DNA of 64,000 nucleotides, from contig JAFXYZ010000055.1 of NCBI GenBank assembly GCA_017541465.1, positions 1 to 64,000 of the forward strand, in the 5' to 3' direction. The position numbers were made by a program, and so were the translations under genes. The notes under the pieces were generated by a model that made no database searches, was not told where the DNA came from, and worked only from the letters and a program-made list of their open reading frames with translations. Positions 36,886 through 46,983 of the stretch are shown one piece after another. The stretch is from a bacterium. Lineage in GTDB: Bacteria; Cyanobacteriota; Vampirovibrionia; Gastranaerophilales; Gastranaerophilaceae. How positions within the stretch are numbered: the stretch's first letter is position 1; each line of letters begins with the position of its first letter.

Positions 36886-36907
36886 AATTTAAGGATAATT
36901 AAGAAGT

Positions 36908-38752
36908 ATGAAATTAAAAGACACAACAGCACTTACCTCGTTTAAATATATATGGCTGCTAAAGAGAATTTTTCCTTATATTAATCAGGTTATGGGGAGG
37001 GTTATTCTCGGGTTTATTATTGCAATTCCCGTAGGAATGCTTGATGGTATAATGGCTTTTGCCCTGACACCCTATATGGATTATGTTCTCGCCAAAAAAG
37101 ATTTTGTCTGGGAAGGAATGACTATTCTCAATTATACTATTCCCGGGTTTTCCATCAGCTATTCGACCTTAGCGATTGCCGTTCCCTTTGCGGTTGTTGG
37201 TTTTGCAATATTTCAGGGGGTAATGAAATACCTTAACTCCTATTTATCCGACTGGACAAGTTTAAAGATTACAAACAACGTTAAAAAAGATTTGTTTGCT
37301 TCACTTGTCAGACTTGATACCTCGTTTTATGACCAGAATACCTCTGGTATAATTATTAACAGGTATTTGGGCGATCCGGATGTTGCTTCAAGAGGTATTG
37401 TTCACGAAATAAAAACACTTGTTATAACAATTTTCGGCGCGGGCTCTTTAATTGCGGTTATGCTCTACAGCTCCTGGAAACTCGCGTTTGTTGCGGTAAT
37501 TGTTTTCGTTGCGGCGTTTGTTCCGATGTTTCTTGTCAGAAAGAAGATTAAATCTGTTTCAAATGAAAATATGGTTATTGCGGGTAAAATCACAACAACA
37601 ATGAATGAGACCTATAACGGTAACAAGGTTGTAACTGCATATAATCTTCAGAAAAGACAAAAAAAGATTTTCGGGGATAATATCGATGACAGTTTTGATG
37701 TTTCGATTTCACTCACCAAACGTGTTGCGTGGATGTCTCCGATTATGTTCCTGATTGCCTCCTGCGGTATTGCATTTGTTCTGTGGTACGGAACTTATCT
37801 CATAACTTCGGGGGAAATGACAACGGGTGCTTTTGCTTCATTTATAACGGCGCTTTTGCTGTTGTATAAACCGGTTAAGTCTTTAGGTGATACACTGACG
37901 GGGCTTCAGAATATATTTGTTGCGATGGGCAGGGTTTTTGAACTGTTCGATTACAGACCTGAACTTCTTGATCCTCCTAACCCGAAAGAATTTAAGAAAT
38001 TCTCTGATGCCATCACTATTGAAAACGTATCTTTTGAATATGACAGAGGGGTTGAAGTCTTAAAGAATATAAATCTCAGGATACCAAAAGGCGAAACACT
38101 CGCTATTGTCGGTAACTCGGGCGGAGGTAAAACAACTCTTGTTAACCTTATTCCGAGGTTTTATGATGTTACAAAAGGTTCCATAAAGTTTGACGGAGTT
38201 GATATTCGTGACTTCAGAATGGCGGATTTAAGGAATAATATTTCGTTTGTTTTCCAGGATAATTTTCTTTTTACGGGTACAATCAAAGATAATATTATGC
38301 TTGCAAACCCCAATGCGAGCGAGGAAGAGCTTCAGCAGGTGCTTGAATATTCTCACTTGTCTGACGTTGTTGCCTCTCTGCCTGACGGAATTAATACAGA
38401 ACTCGGTGAAAGAGGGCTGACACTTTCGGGCGGACAGAGACAGAGAGTTGCAATTGCAAGAGCTATGCTTAAAAAGACGGATATTATTATTCTTGATGAA
38501 GCAACATCTGCGCTTGATAATGAATCTGAGGCAATAGTCCAGAGTGCGCTTGATAATCTGATTCAGAATAAGACGGTTTTTGTTATTGCACACAGACTTT
38601 CAACAATTAAAAATGCCGACAGAATTGCCGTTATCAACGAGGGTGAACTTGTCGAACTCGGCACTCACGAGCAACTGATAAGTATTGAGGGCGGTCATTA
38701 CAAGCATCTTTACGAAATGCAGTTTAAAAATCAGGAGGAGGCTGTAAGATGA
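36908..38752 (+). CDS. MsbA-like ABC exporter (TMD-NBD fusion)
   Basis: A half-transporter of 614 residues with about six membrane helices in residues 25-330 and a nucleotide-binding domain after 365. Walker A is GNSGGGKTT at residue 402, signature LSGGQRQR at 506, Walker [11 protein letters not shown] near 529, and the H-loop His in IAHRLST. It matches the lipid A/glycolipid flippase group, consistent with the KdsC-like and UXS genes nearby, but a multidrug or peptide exporter cannot be excluded. Its stop overlaps the UXS start by four bases. Confidence 0.88.
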   Translation: MKLKDTTALTSFKYIWLLKRIFPYINQVMGRVILGFIIAIPVGMLDGIMAFALTPYMDYVLAKKDFVWEGMTILNYTIPGFSISYSTLAIAVPFAVVGFAIFQGVMKYLNSYLSDWTSLKITNNVKKDLFASLVRLDTSFYDQNTSGIIINRYLGDPDVASRGIVHEIKTLVITIFGAGSLIAVMLYSSWKLAFVAVIVFVAAFVPMFLVRKKIKSVSNENMVIAGKITTTMNETYNGNKVVTAYNLQKRQKKIFGDNIDDSFDVSISLTKRVAWMSPIMFLIASCGIAFVLWYGTYLITSGEMTTGAFASFITALLLLYKPVKSLGDTLTGLQNIFVAMGRVFELFDYRPELLDPPNPKEFKKFSDAITIENVSFEYDRGVEVLKNINLRIPKGETLAIVGNSGGGKTTLVNLIPRFYDVTKGSIKFDGVDIRDFRMADLRNNISFVFQDNFLFTGTIKDNIMLANPNASEEELQQVLEYSHLSDVVASLPDGINTELGERGLTLSGGQRQRVAIARAMLKKTDIIILDEATSALDNESEAIVQSALDNLIQNKTVFVIAHRLSTIKNADRIAVINEGELVELGTHEQLISIEGGHYKHLYEMQFKNQEEAVR

Positions 38753-39690
38753 AACGTATTCTGATTACGGGTGGTGCGGGTTTTATCGGTTCACACCTGT
38801 GTGAAAGACTTTTAAACGAAGGAAATGACATAATCTGTCTTGATAATTTTTTTACCGGTTCAAAGGAAAACATAAGACATCTGATAGGCAACAACAGATT
38901 TGAGCTAATCAGGCATGATATTACGAAGGAATTTTTTGCCGAGGTTGACCAGATTTATAATCTTGCCTGTCCTGCGTCTCCGGTTCATTATCAATATAAT
39001 CCGATCAAGACTATAAAGACCTCTGTTGTCGGGATAATGAATGTATTGGGGCTTGCAAAAAGGTGTAAGGCAATAATTTTGCAGGCGAGTACAAGCGAGG
39101 TTTATGGCGATCCTAAGGTTCATCCCCAGACTGAAGATTACTGGGGAAATGTTAATCCTATCGGAATAAGAAGCTGTTATGACGAAGGAAAACGTTGTGC
39201 CGAGACCTTTATGATGGACTATCACAGGCAGAATAAGGTGGATATAAGAATTGTCCGTATATTTAATACCTACGGACCAAAAATGGCGCTTGATGACGGA
39301 AGAGTTGTTTCTAACTTTATCGTTCAGGCACTTAAAAACGAGGATATAACGGTTTATGGTGACGGAAGTCAAACAAGAGCCTTCTGTTACGTTTCAGACC
39401 TTGTTGAAGGCTTAATCAGAATGATGAATAATGAAGAGGGCTTTATCGGTCCTGTAAACCTCGGAAATCCCGTTGAATACACAATTCTTGATTTCGCAAA
39501 GCTCATAATTGAGCTTACAAATTCAAACTCAAAAATTATTTTTAAACCTCTTCCCCAGGACGATCCCATTCAGAGACTTCCAAACATCGAAAACGCAAAG
39601 TCAAAGCTTAAATGGACTCCCAAGGTCGAAATCAGAGACGGTTTAATGAAAACCATTGAGTACTTTGACGGAATATTGAACAAAAAATAA
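38749..39690 (+). CDS. UDP-glucuronate decarboxylase (UDP-xylose synthase)
   Basis: Extended short-chain dehydrogenase (313 aa). NAD motif [10 protein letters not shown] at residues 8-17; catalytic Tyr/Lys in CYDEGKR; substrate segments [11 protein letters not shown] and [10 protein letters not shown] are highly specific for the UXS group. It makes UDP-xylose for surface polysaccharide or LPS. It is translationally coupled to the MsbA-like exporter, supporting an envelope role. Confidence 0.92.
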   Translation: MKRILITGGAGFIGSHLCERLLNEGNDIICLDNFFTGSKENIRHLIGNNRFELIRHDITKEFFAEVDQIYNLACPASPVHYQYNPIKTIKTSVVGIMNVLGLAKRCKAIILQASTSEVYGDPKVHPQTEDYWGNVNPIGIRSCYDEGKRCAETFMMDYHRQNKVDIRIVRIFNTYGPKMALDDGRVVSNFIVQALKNEDITVYGDGSQTRAFCYVSDLVEGLIRMMNNEEGFIGPVNLGNPVEYTILDFAKLIIELTNSNSKIIFKPLPQDDPIQRLPNIENAKSKLKWTPKVEIRDGLMKTIEYFDGILNKK

Positions 39691-39705
39691 TTAATGGTAT
39701 ATAAT
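39676..39705 (+). promoter_or_regulatory. Candidate leaderless promoter of the TPR gene
   Basis: TTGAAC, 18-base spacer, TATAAT, then seven bases to the ATG, with no Shine-Dalgarno between. The -35 lies in the last codons of the UXS gene. Confidence 0.6.
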
Positions 39706-39712
39706 AAAAACT

Positions 39713-40789
39713 ATGGAAAGTAATCAGACAAACAATAAACTAATAGAAGAAGCAATTAAAAGAATAGCTGAAAATCCTATGGAGCCGAATAACTACCTGC
39801 TCCTCGGGAAGATGTACGTAATAAATAACGACTATGATTCGGCGCTCGGGATATATGAGAGCCTTTTGTCCGTTGATTCAAAGAACGTTCAGGCTTTGAT
39901 AAATTCGGGAAGTATTTATTTCTGCAAAAATGATTTTCAGAAGGCTATAAATAATTATTCAAGAGCCGCAGAGCTCGATACAAATAATATTTCCGTTTAT
40001 TTTAACCTCGGAAATGCTTATGCTGAAACGGGTGATTTTAATAAATCGCTTTCAAACTATCTGAAGGCGCTTAATCTTGATAAGAATAACGCCTCTATTT
40101 GTTCTGCAATAGGGCTTTTATACCAGGATAACAAGGAATACGTTGAGGCGAAGATATATTACGATAAGGCATACAATTTAGAGCCTGAAAATGTTGAAAA
40201 TATTTTAAATTTAGCCTATATAACAATGAAATTGTATAAGTTTGAAGAGGCTATAGAACTATTTCTGAAGGCGCTCAAATATGACGGCAAAAATGTCAAA
40301 ACGATTTTGTGTATTGCAAATGCCTATTCCGCAATTTGTAAATATGCCACTGCGAACGAATATTTTGAGAGTGCGCTGATGATAAAGCCCGATTATATCC
40401 AGGCTTTGATTTGTTATGCAATTTCTCTTTGCGAGCAGGACAACACAGACAGGGCTATTGAACTCTATAAAAAGGCAATAGAATACGATAAGGACAATTC
40501 TAATCCGAGAATTTTACTTGGTAACCTTTATTGTTCTTTATCCAGATATGATGATGCAATAAACATGTATAAAAGCGTTATTGACATGGGTAAAGATTTA
40601 GCTTCCGCCTACGTTTTGCTTGCAAACACCTATGTTATGAAGGACGAATTAAAGCCGGCAATTCAGACCTACAAGAAGGCTATTGATATTGACGGGGAAA
40701 ATGACGAAACCAAATTGATTTATCTTGAAATGGCTGATGAATTTATAAACAGAAAATTTGCTTCTATGGGCGCGAAAGGGGAAGGCTAA
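39713..40789 (+). CDS. TPR-repeat protein (358 aa)
   Basis: About nine consecutive TPR motifs (SVYFNLGNAYAETGDFNKSL is canonical) fill the protein from residue 20 to 345; no other domain or export signal. Its promoter suggests a leaderless transcript. Its stop overlaps the start of the next membrane-protein gene by one base, so the two products may act together at the membrane. Confidence 0.85.
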   Translation: MESNQTNNKLIEEAIKRIAENPMEPNNYLLLGKMYVINNDYDSALGIYESLLSVDSKNVQALINSGSIYFCKNDFQKAINNYSRAAELDTNNISVYFNLGNAYAETGDFNKSLSNYLKALNLDKNNASICSAIGLLYQDNKEYVEAKIYYDKAYNLEPENVENILNLAYITMKLYKFEEAIELFLKALKYDGKNVKTILCIANAYSAICKYATANEYFESALMIKPDYIQALICYAISLCEQDNTDRAIELYKKAIEYDKDNSNPRILLGNLYCSLSRYDDAINMYKSVIDMGKDLASAYVLLANTYVMKDELKPAIQTYKKAIDIDGENDETKLIYLEMADEFINRKFASMGAKGEG

Positions 40790-41220
40790 TGTACTCTAAG
40801 CCTAAAATTGCAACATCAGAGAAGGTTTTGTCTGTTCTTTCCTATATAACTTTTGGGATTGTCGGATTTTTCTGGCTCATTCTTGCGAACTGGAAGAAGA
40901 GAAAAATCAAATATTTTCTCTCATATCACATCTATCAGTCGATTTTTATTTCTGTGCTTTTGACTTTGCTGAATTATATTTTTGTAATATTGTTCGGAAT
41001 TTTCTCAAAAATACCCTTTTTGGAAATGTTCAGCGCAATTATAAATTATCTGTTTACTGTTAAAATTATATCAGTGTTTGGTTTTCAGAGTACGGTTGTT
41101 AATCTTGCGATTGTGATACTCGAAAGTTATTTAATCATAGGAGTACTTCTCGGCAGGAACTTCTATCTTCCCTTTGTGACAAAAACCGTAAACTATATGA
41201 TGGACAGAATGTACGAGTAA
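40789..41220 (+). CDS. Small integral membrane protein (Tic20-like pattern, uncertain)
   Basis: 143 residues with four predicted membrane helices (VLSYITFGIVGFFWLILANW, then segments near 55-72, 85-100 and 107-125) and a basic loop NWKKRKIKYFLSYHIYQS. The FLSYHIYQSIFIS part resembles the FxRFNxxQAI segment of cyanobacterial Tic20 proteins, but similarity is too weak to be sure. Coupled to the preceding TPR gene. Confidence 0.5.
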   Translation: MYSKPKIATSEKVLSVLSYITFGIVGFFWLILANWKKRKIKYFLSYHIYQSIFISVLLTLLNYIFVILFGIFSKIPFLEMFSAIINYLFTVKIISVFGFQSTVVNLAIVILESYLIIGVLLGRNFYLPFVTKTVNYMMDRMYE

Positions 41221-41232
41221 TTAATTATTCTT

Positions 41233-41275
41233 CCTCTCCAGGGGAGAGGATAGAGGAGAGGGTTCTGCCCGTAGG
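41233..41275 (+). repeat. Intergenic CCTCTCC palindrome
   Basis: CCTCTCC-AGG-GGAGAGG followed by a purine-rich GAGGAGAGGG and GCCCGTAGGG. It differs in sequence from the GTAGG family and looks like a second type of short intergenic repeat. Confidence 0.45.
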
Positions 41276-41314
41276 GATAAATCAAAGTATTTAAGATTAG
41301 TTTTTACCATAAAA

Positions 41315-41343
41315 AAAGAGCCCGTTTTTTAAAACGAACTCTT
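41315..41343 (-). terminator. Rho-independent terminator of the HU gene
   Basis: On the minus strand AAGAG-TT-CGTTTT pairs with AAAACG-GG-CTCTT and runs into T7. It may also stop the plus-strand transcript from the TPR/membrane gene pair. Confidence 0.7.
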
Positions 41344-41368
41344 AAAACTATTATGAATAAAGAAACAA

Positions 41369-41647
41369 TTATTTCTTGTTTACGCTTTCTTTAAATTTCT
41401 TACCTGCTGAGAATACAGGAGCTGTTTTAGCTGAAATTTTAATTTTAGCGCCTGTTTGAGGGTTGCGACCTGTTCTAGCAGCTCTTTTTCTGGCTTCAAA
41501 TGTACCGAAACCAACGAGTGTTACTTTCTTACCTTTAGCAACTGTTTTTTCGATTGTTGACATAAGTTCGTTAACAATAGCTGCTGTGTCTTTTTGAGTA
41601 ACTTTAGTTTTCTTTGATACTTCTTGTACTAATTCTTCTTTGTTCAT
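41369..41647 (-). CDS. hup: HU-family DNA-binding protein
   Basis: A standard 92-residue nucleoid protein. The DNA-binding arm is RTGRNPQTGAKIKISAKTAPVF and the dimer core includes VTLVGFGTFE. AAGGGG precedes the ATG. It bends DNA and condenses the chromosome. It is followed by a terminator and lies 100 bases downstream of lysS. Confidence 0.97.
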   Translation of the reverse strand: MNKEELVQEVSKKTKVTQKDTAAIVNELMSTIEKTVAKGKKVTLVGFGTFEARKRAARTGRNPQTGAKIKISAKTAPVFSAGKKFKESVNKK

Positions 41648-41747
41648 GGTATTTAACCCCTTTCCTTATGTATCACATTATTTATTTTAGCCATTTTTCA
41701 TGATTAGTCAATAGTTTTTTCGTAATTTTTTTGACTTTTTTTGATAT

Positions 41748-43241
41748 TTATTTATTTTTAAGTGTCGGAAAGGCAATAACGTCACGGATTGTAGAAGAAT
41801 TTGTGAGAAGCATAACAAGTCTGTCAATTCCCATACCCATACCGCCGGTTGGAGGCATACCGTATTCAAGAGCATTGATAAAGTCCTCATCAATTTCGCA
41901 TGCTTCTTCATCGCCCTGGGCTTTTGCAAGCGCCTGAGCTTCAAATCTCTGTCTCTGGTCGATAGGATCGGTTAATTCAGAGAAGGCATTTGCGATTTCC
42001 CAGCCGTTTATTCTGCTCTCAAAACGCTCTGTTAATCGGACATTGTCTCTGTGAACTTTAGCGAGCGGTGAAATTTCTCTCGGGTAATCGAGAATGTGGA
42101 TAGGCTGAATGAGTTTAGGCTCGACTTTTTCTTCAAACACGAGTTCGACTGCTTTACCCCAGTTTAAATCGTCTTCAGCTTCTATGCCCATTTTTCTTGC
42201 CGCATCAATGGCTTCCTGAGCGGTGTAGAAGTCCATGAAATCAACACCTGTATATTCTTTTATAGCGCCGAGCATGGTCTTTCTGTCCCAGGGCGGTGTC
42301 AGGTCGATTTCATTCTCTCCGAATTTAATCTTCATTGTACCTAAGACCTCTTGTGCAACGTGAGCAACGAGATTTTCGGTTAAAACCATCATGTCGTTGT
42401 AATCAACGTAAGCCTGATAAAGCTCGATAGTTGTAAACTCGGGGTTGTGAGTTGCGTCTATACCTTCATTTCTGAAACAACGGTTGATTTCAAATATCTT
42501 TTCACTTAGTCCGCCAACCATAAGTCTTTTCAAATGAAGCTCAGGGGCAATTCTCAAAACCATGTCCATATCGAGGGTATTGTGGTGAGTTTCAAATGGT
42601 CTTGCTGCTGCACCGCCTGCCTGGTTATGTAGCATGGGGGTTTCAACTTCAAGAAACCCTTGTTTTGTCAGGTATTCTCTGATTTTTTGAATTATTAAAC
42701 TTCTCTTTTTAAAGGTTGCTCTAACCTCAGGGTTCATAATCATATCAACATATCTCTGGCGGTAACGTGTTTCAACGTCTGTTAACCCGTGAAACTTTTC
42801 GGGAAGCGGTTTAAGAGATTTTGTAAGCATTTTCAAATCTTTTGCTTTGATTGTCAGCTCCCCTCTCGGAGTTCTTCTGACTGTTCCCGTGAAGCCCACA
42901 ATATCGCCTATGTCAACGAGTTTTAAAATTGCAAGCTGTTCAGGTGAGAGGTTGTCTTTATGCGAAAAAACCTGAATTTTGCCGCTGTCATCGGATAAAT
43001 CAATGAACATGCCCGAGTTTCTGACAGCCATAACTCTGCCTGCCACCTTGTATTCGTCCTCAAGCTCCTGTCCGTTTTCAAGGTCTTTATATTTGTCCTG
43101 CAAAAACTGAGCGGAAGCATTTTTATCGAAGGAGTAAGGATAAGGATTAACTCCTTTGTCTGCAAGTTCAGCCAGCTTTTGTATTCTGACCGATCTTATT
43201 GTATCAATTGATGATGTAGGTTGTGTTTGTTGTTGGTTCAT
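41748..43241 (-). CDS. lysS: Lysyl-tRNA synthetase, class II
   Basis: Charges tRNA-Lys. An N-terminal OB-fold (VAGRVMAVRNSGMFIDL) binds the anticodon; class II motif 2 is FEINRCFRNEGIDATHNPEFT, and motif 3 is GMGMGIDRLVML near the end. Length 497 is normal. GGAGGG precedes the ATG. An own promoter is likely in the AT-rich gap shared with der. Confidence 0.97.
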   Translation of the reverse strand: MNQQQTQPTSSIDTIRSVRIQKLAELADKGVNPYPYSFDKNASAQFLQDKYKDLENGQELEDEYKVAGRVMAVRNSGMFIDLSDDSGKIQVFSHKDNLSPEQLAILKLVDIGDIVGFTGTVRRTPRGELTIKAKDLKMLTKSLKPLPEKFHGLTDVETRYRQRYVDMIMNPEVRATFKKRSLIIQKIREYLTKQGFLEVETPMLHNQAGGAAARPFETHHNTLDMDMVLRIAPELHLKRLMVGGLSEKIFEINRCFRNEGIDATHNPEFTTIELYQAYVDYNDMMVLTENLVAHVAQEVLGTMKIKFGENEIDLTPPWDRKTMLGAIKEYTGVDFMDFYTAQEAIDAARKMGIEAEDDLNWGKAVELVFEEKVEPKLIQPIHILDYPREISPLAKVHRDNVRLTERFESRINGWEIANAFSELTDPIDQRQRFEAQALAKAQGDEEACEIDEDFINALEYGMPPTGGMGMGIDRLVMLLTNSSTIRDVIAFPTLKNK

Positions 43242-43377
43242 ATTCCCTCCATTGTATATTTTTATATATATTTTATCACCAACAAAAAGTTTATGTGTTA
43301 CACTTAGTTAGATTATTTTCAAAATTAATATAATTTTGGTAAAATATTTATATCGGTTTTACTGAAAGCAGGAAAAA

Positions 43378-44772
43378 ATGAAACATAAACCAAAAGTTGC
43401 GGTAGTCGGACGTCCGAATGTCGGTAAATCAACTTTAGTAAACAGAATTTTGAAGGAAAGAAAATCTATTGTCCATGATGAAGAGGGTGTAACGAGAGAC
43501 AGGCTTTATTTTGATGCAAAATGGCAGAATAAAACCTTCAGCCTTATTGATACGGGCGGAATTGTCATGGATTCGGTTGTTTCACTTTATCTGAATATTT
43601 TTTCTCAGGTAAGAATAGCCTGTGAGGAGGCTGATGTAATTTTATTTGTCGTTGACGGAAATGACGGACTCAGTCCCGTTGACGAGGATATCGCAAACAT
43701 AATAAGAAAAAGCGGTAAAAAGATTTATCTTGTTGTTAATAAAATTGATACACCTGAAAAGAAGGTAAACAGTGCGGAATTTTACGCACTTTCTCTGGGT
43801 GAACCCTGGGCTCTGTCCGCTCTTCACGGAACAGGAGCAGTCGGAGATTTGCTCGATGATTTAACCAAAGACTTTCCTGAAGATGAAGAAAAGGAAGAAG
43901 AAAAGCAGGTTAGTGTCGATGATTTGTTTGGCGACCAGGAAAAAATCGAACAGAAGGAAGAGACTGAAAAAGCCGTCAGAATTGCTATTGTGGGTAAACC
44001 AAATGTCGGTAAATCTTCCATAGTAAATTCTCTTTTAAATGAGGAAAGAGTTATCGTCGCAGATGAATCGGGTACTACGAGAGATTCTATCGACTCCGAG
44101 GTCAAATGGGGCGATAATAAATTTATATTAATAGATACCGCAGGAATAAGAAAAAAATCAAAGGTGGACTGGGGTGTTGAAAAATTTGCCGTTGACAGGG
44201 CAATTAAATCGATAAGAAGCTCTGATGTCGCCATTTTGGTTATTGATGTTACGGCAGGTATTTCTGACCAGGATAAAAAGATTGCAACGACTATCATTGA
44301 GGCGGGCAAAGGTTTTATTATTGCCTTTAATAAATGTGATTTGCTTAAAGAAACCGATAAAACAATTGCTAAATTAAAGAAAACTTTTGAAAAAGAAATA
44401 CCGTTTTTCAGCTATGTGCCTAAAATATTTATCAGTGCAAAGAATAACAAAAATCTTGAAAGTATTTATAAACACTCTCTTGCGGTGTATAAATACTGCC
44501 AGTCGAGAATTGCAACGGGGCTTTTGAATAAGGTTGTCAATGATGCGTTTCTGATGAATCCGCCGAGCTCACAAAAAGGAAAAATGCTCAAGATTTACTA
44601 TACAACCCAGGTTAAAACAGCACCGCCTACGTTTGTTTTCTTTGTGAATAACAAGGAATTAATCAAACAGGGCTACCGTAAATATCTTGAAAACAGTCTG
44701 AGAGAAGCCTTCGGGTTTATCGGCACACCTATTAAAATGGCTCTGAAAGAGAAGAAAGAGGATAAAAAATAA
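43378..44772 (+). CDS. der: Ribosome assembly GTPase Der (EngA)
   Basis: Two tandem GTPase domains: G1 GRPNVGKSTL at residue 11 and GKPNVGKSSI at about 206, each with its own DTGG/DTAG and NKxD motifs, followed by the KH-like domain. Required for 50S subunit maturation. The linker between the two G domains is strongly acidic (DEEKEEEKQVSVDDLFGDQE), longer than usual. Start follows AGGAAAAA; TGGTAAAAT at about 43336 is a likely extended -10. plsY starts three bases after its stop. Confidence 0.96.
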   Translation: MKHKPKVAVVGRPNVGKSTLVNRILKERKSIVHDEEGVTRDRLYFDAKWQNKTFSLIDTGGIVMDSVVSLYLNIFSQVRIACEEADVILFVVDGNDGLSPVDEDIANIIRKSGKKIYLVVNKIDTPEKKVNSAEFYALSLGEPWALSALHGTGAVGDLLDDLTKDFPEDEEKEEEKQVSVDDLFGDQEKIEQKEETEKAVRIAIVGKPNVGKSSIVNSLLNEERVIVADESGTTRDSIDSEVKWGDNKFILIDTAGIRKKSKVDWGVEKFAVDRAIKSIRSSDVAILVIDVTAGISDQDKKIATTIIEAGKGFIIAFNKCDLLKETDKTIAKLKKTFEKEIPFFSYVPKIFISAKNNKNLESIYKHSLAVYKYCQSRIATGLLNKVVNDAFLMNPPSSQKGKMLKIYYTTQVKTAPPTFVFFVNNKELIKQGYRKYLENSLREAFGFIGTPIKMALKEKKEDKK

Positions 44773-44774
44773 TT

Positions 44775-45377
44775 ATGCTAATAACAATTTTAAGATTTAT
44801 ACTTGCTTTGGTTATCGGATATGTCATCGGTTCAATACCGACAGGGTATATTGCGGTTAAACTTTTGAAAAAACAGGATATAAGAGAATTTGGAAGCGGT
44901 TCAACAGGTGCAACGAATGTCAAAAGGGTTTTAGGAACAAAATGGTTCTTTATTATTCTTTTAATTGATGCCGTTAAGGGTATGCTCTGCGTCTGGCTCA
45001 CTATGAATTTGGGTTCTCTGAGACTTCCGGGGCTTGCTCCCGTTCTTGGTGCTTTGGGCGCTATTCTCGGCCACAGTTGGTCAATTTTCCTCAAAGGAAC
45101 GGGCGGAAAATCCGTTGCAACGGGTATAGGTACTTTAATTGCCCTCTCACCTGTTGTTGGTCTGATTACGGCAGTCCTCTGGGCAGGTATTACTTTTATG
45201 TCGAGAATGGTTTCAGTAGGTTCAATTATTGCCGTTCTCTTTGCACCGCTTTTAATGAGACTTTTCGGTCAGGGTGAATATTTCTTCTACTATGCCGTTT
45301 TCCTTGCCGGTTTCATTATTTATACCCACAGGGAAAATTTGCAGAGATTAAAAGAAGGTAAGGAAAATAAATTTTAA
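44775..45377 (+). CDS. plsY: Acyl-phosphate:glycerol-3-phosphate acyltransferase
   Basis: Membrane enzyme that makes lysophosphatidate from acyl-phosphate. The three PlsY motifs are present: GSIPTGY with FGSGSTGATNVKR, HSWSIFLKGTGGKSVATG, and the HRENLQRL C-terminal motif. Length 200 and several hydrophobic helices fit. It sits between der and the malic enzyme with gaps of two bases and one base. Confidence 0.96.
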   Translation: MLITILRFILALVIGYVIGSIPTGYIAVKLLKKQDIREFGSGSTGATNVKRVLGTKWFFIILLIDAVKGMLCVWLTMNLGSLRLPGLAPVLGALGAILGHSWSIFLKGTGGKSVATGIGTLIALSPVVGLITAVLWAGITFMSRMVSVGSIIAVLFAPLLMRLFGQGEYFFYYAVFLAGFIIYTHRENLQRLKEGKENKF

Positions 45378-45378
45378 T

Positions 45379-46878
45379 ATGGCGCAGTATTCAGGGATAA
45401 AGATTGTTCCAAAGGTTAAAGTAAACGATAAACACGATTTGGCTGTTGTTTATACCCCCGGGGTTGCCGCCTCGTGCCTGAAAATAAAAGATAACCCTGA
45501 ACTTTCTTATGACTACACAAACAGAGAAAACTCCGTAGGGGTAATTTCTTTTTCCTACTCCGAATCCTTAAACCGTGCCATATTTTTAAAAAGTACCCTC
45601 GGAATCGATGCTTACCCTCTTGAGATAAAGGAAGTAACAAAAGAAAAACTCAAAATTGTCGTTCAAAATTTAGAGCCGACCTTTTGCGCTATTGATTTAA
45701 GCCTTATCTCTGATTTTGTCAAAGATATAAAATTTGATGTCGGTATTCCCGTTTTGAAAGGTGCATGTACTGATTTAAAAGAATTTTTTATGTGCGTTTC
45801 AAAGACGATAATGCTCACAAGCAGTTCAAAACTGGAGGGAAACCTTAACGAACAGTCTTTGGCTTTAAGGAAAATGGCAGGCGGGGTTATTGAAACAGAA
45901 CCGGCGACAGAGGAACAGAAGAAGCCTGTCGGGATAGTAACGGATGGTTCAGCTGTTTTGGGGCTGGGGAACATAGGCTCTCTTGCGGGTTTGCCCGTTA
46001 TGGAGGGAAAATCTGTTCTTTTCTCTGCCCTCGGTGATGTCAGTGCTATGCCTTTGTGCCTTAAAACGCAGGTGCCCGAGGAGGTAATTGAAATAGTTCA
46101 ATTGCTTGAAAACTCGTTTTCGGGGATAAATCTTGAGGATATTTGCGCCCCGAATTGCTTTACTGTTGAAAATAAACTGATAGACACTCTTTCAATTCCG
46201 GTTTTCCATGATGACCAGCATGGAACGGCAATTGTAGTATGTGCGGCTTTGCTGAATGCTTTAGCCCTTGCGAATAAAAAGCCCGAGGATATTAACCTTG
46301 TGTTTTCAGGGGCAGGGGCAGCCGCTATTGCGGTTTGCAAACTCGTTCTCTCTCTCGGGGTTAAGAATATAACAATGTTTGATAAATTCGGGGCGGTTTA
46401 TAAGGGAAGAAAAGAAAACAACTTCGCTCTCTCAGAGATTTCGGATTATACAAATCTCACTTGTAATCAGTCGCCTTTAAAAGAGCAGATTAAGGGGGCT
46501 GATGTATTTATAGGACTTTCAGCGCCGAATATTTTAACTCCCGAGATGATAAAAACAATGAATAATAAACCGATTGTCTTTGCCTTAGCAAACCCCACAC
46601 CCGAGATTATGCCGTCAGAGGCAAAAGAGGCGGGCGCATTTATTGTGGCATCGGGCAGAAGCGATTTTGAAAACCAGATTAATAACTCTCTTGTCTTCCC
46701 GGGGCTTTTTAACGGGGTTTTAAAGCATGGGATAAAGAAAATAACAAAGGAAATGAAACTCAACTTAGCCTTTGCTCTTGCTTCTGCGGTCAAAGACAGC
46801 GAACTGTCAGCAGATTACATACTTCCAGACGCGCTTGACAGCATTGTGCCAAAGACTATAAGCGAGAATGTTCGATAA
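45379..46878 (+). CDS. NAD(P)-dependent malic enzyme with internal duplication
   Basis: Decarboxylates malate to pyruvate. Catalytic motifs are intact: YTPGVA at 25-30, TDGSAVLGLGNIG at 188-200, the catalytic Lys in PVMEGK at 206-211, NLEDICAP with metal ligands, and HDDQHGTA. Between residues 51 and 180 there is an insertion of about 130 residues not found in ordinary small malic enzymes. Its part 64-126 (AIFLKSTLGIDAYPL ... PTFCAIDLSLI ... GIPVL) aligns with 207-276 (SVLFSALGDVSAMPL ... NSFSGINLEDI ... SIPVF), a degenerate copy of the same domain. The gene follows plsY by one base. Cofactor preference cannot be read. Confidence 0.85.
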   Translation: MAQYSGIKIVPKVKVNDKHDLAVVYTPGVAASCLKIKDNPELSYDYTNRENSVGVISFSYSESLNRAIFLKSTLGIDAYPLEIKEVTKEKLKIVVQNLEPTFCAIDLSLISDFVKDIKFDVGIPVLKGACTDLKEFFMCVSKTIMLTSSSKLEGNLNEQSLALRKMAGGVIETEPATEEQKKPVGIVTDGSAVLGLGNIGSLAGLPVMEGKSVLFSALGDVSAMPLCLKTQVPEEVIEIVQLLENSFSGINLEDICAPNCFTVENKLIDTLSIPVFHDDQHGTAIVVCAALLNALALANKKPEDINLVFSGAGAAAIAVCKLVLSLGVKNITMFDKFGAVYKGRKENNFALSEISDYTNLTCNQSPLKEQIKGADVFIGLSAPNILTPEMIKTMNNKPIVFALANPTPEIMPSEAKEAGAFIVASGRSDFENQINNSLVFPGLFNGVLKHGIKKITKEMKLNLAFALASAVKDSELSADYILPDALDSIVPKTISENVR

Positions 46879-46983
46879 TTAATTGTTAAGTTATGTGATT
46901 TTTTAACCTATTCCTTCAATAAATTATACAATATTTAATGAATAACCTTATATTTGAGTTATTCGGGAGAACAGGGATAAAAC

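Noticed and set aside
43824-44309. 161-residue minus-strand open frame
   Set aside because: Inside der in antisense; the sense frame encodes both G motifs, so this frame is not a gene.
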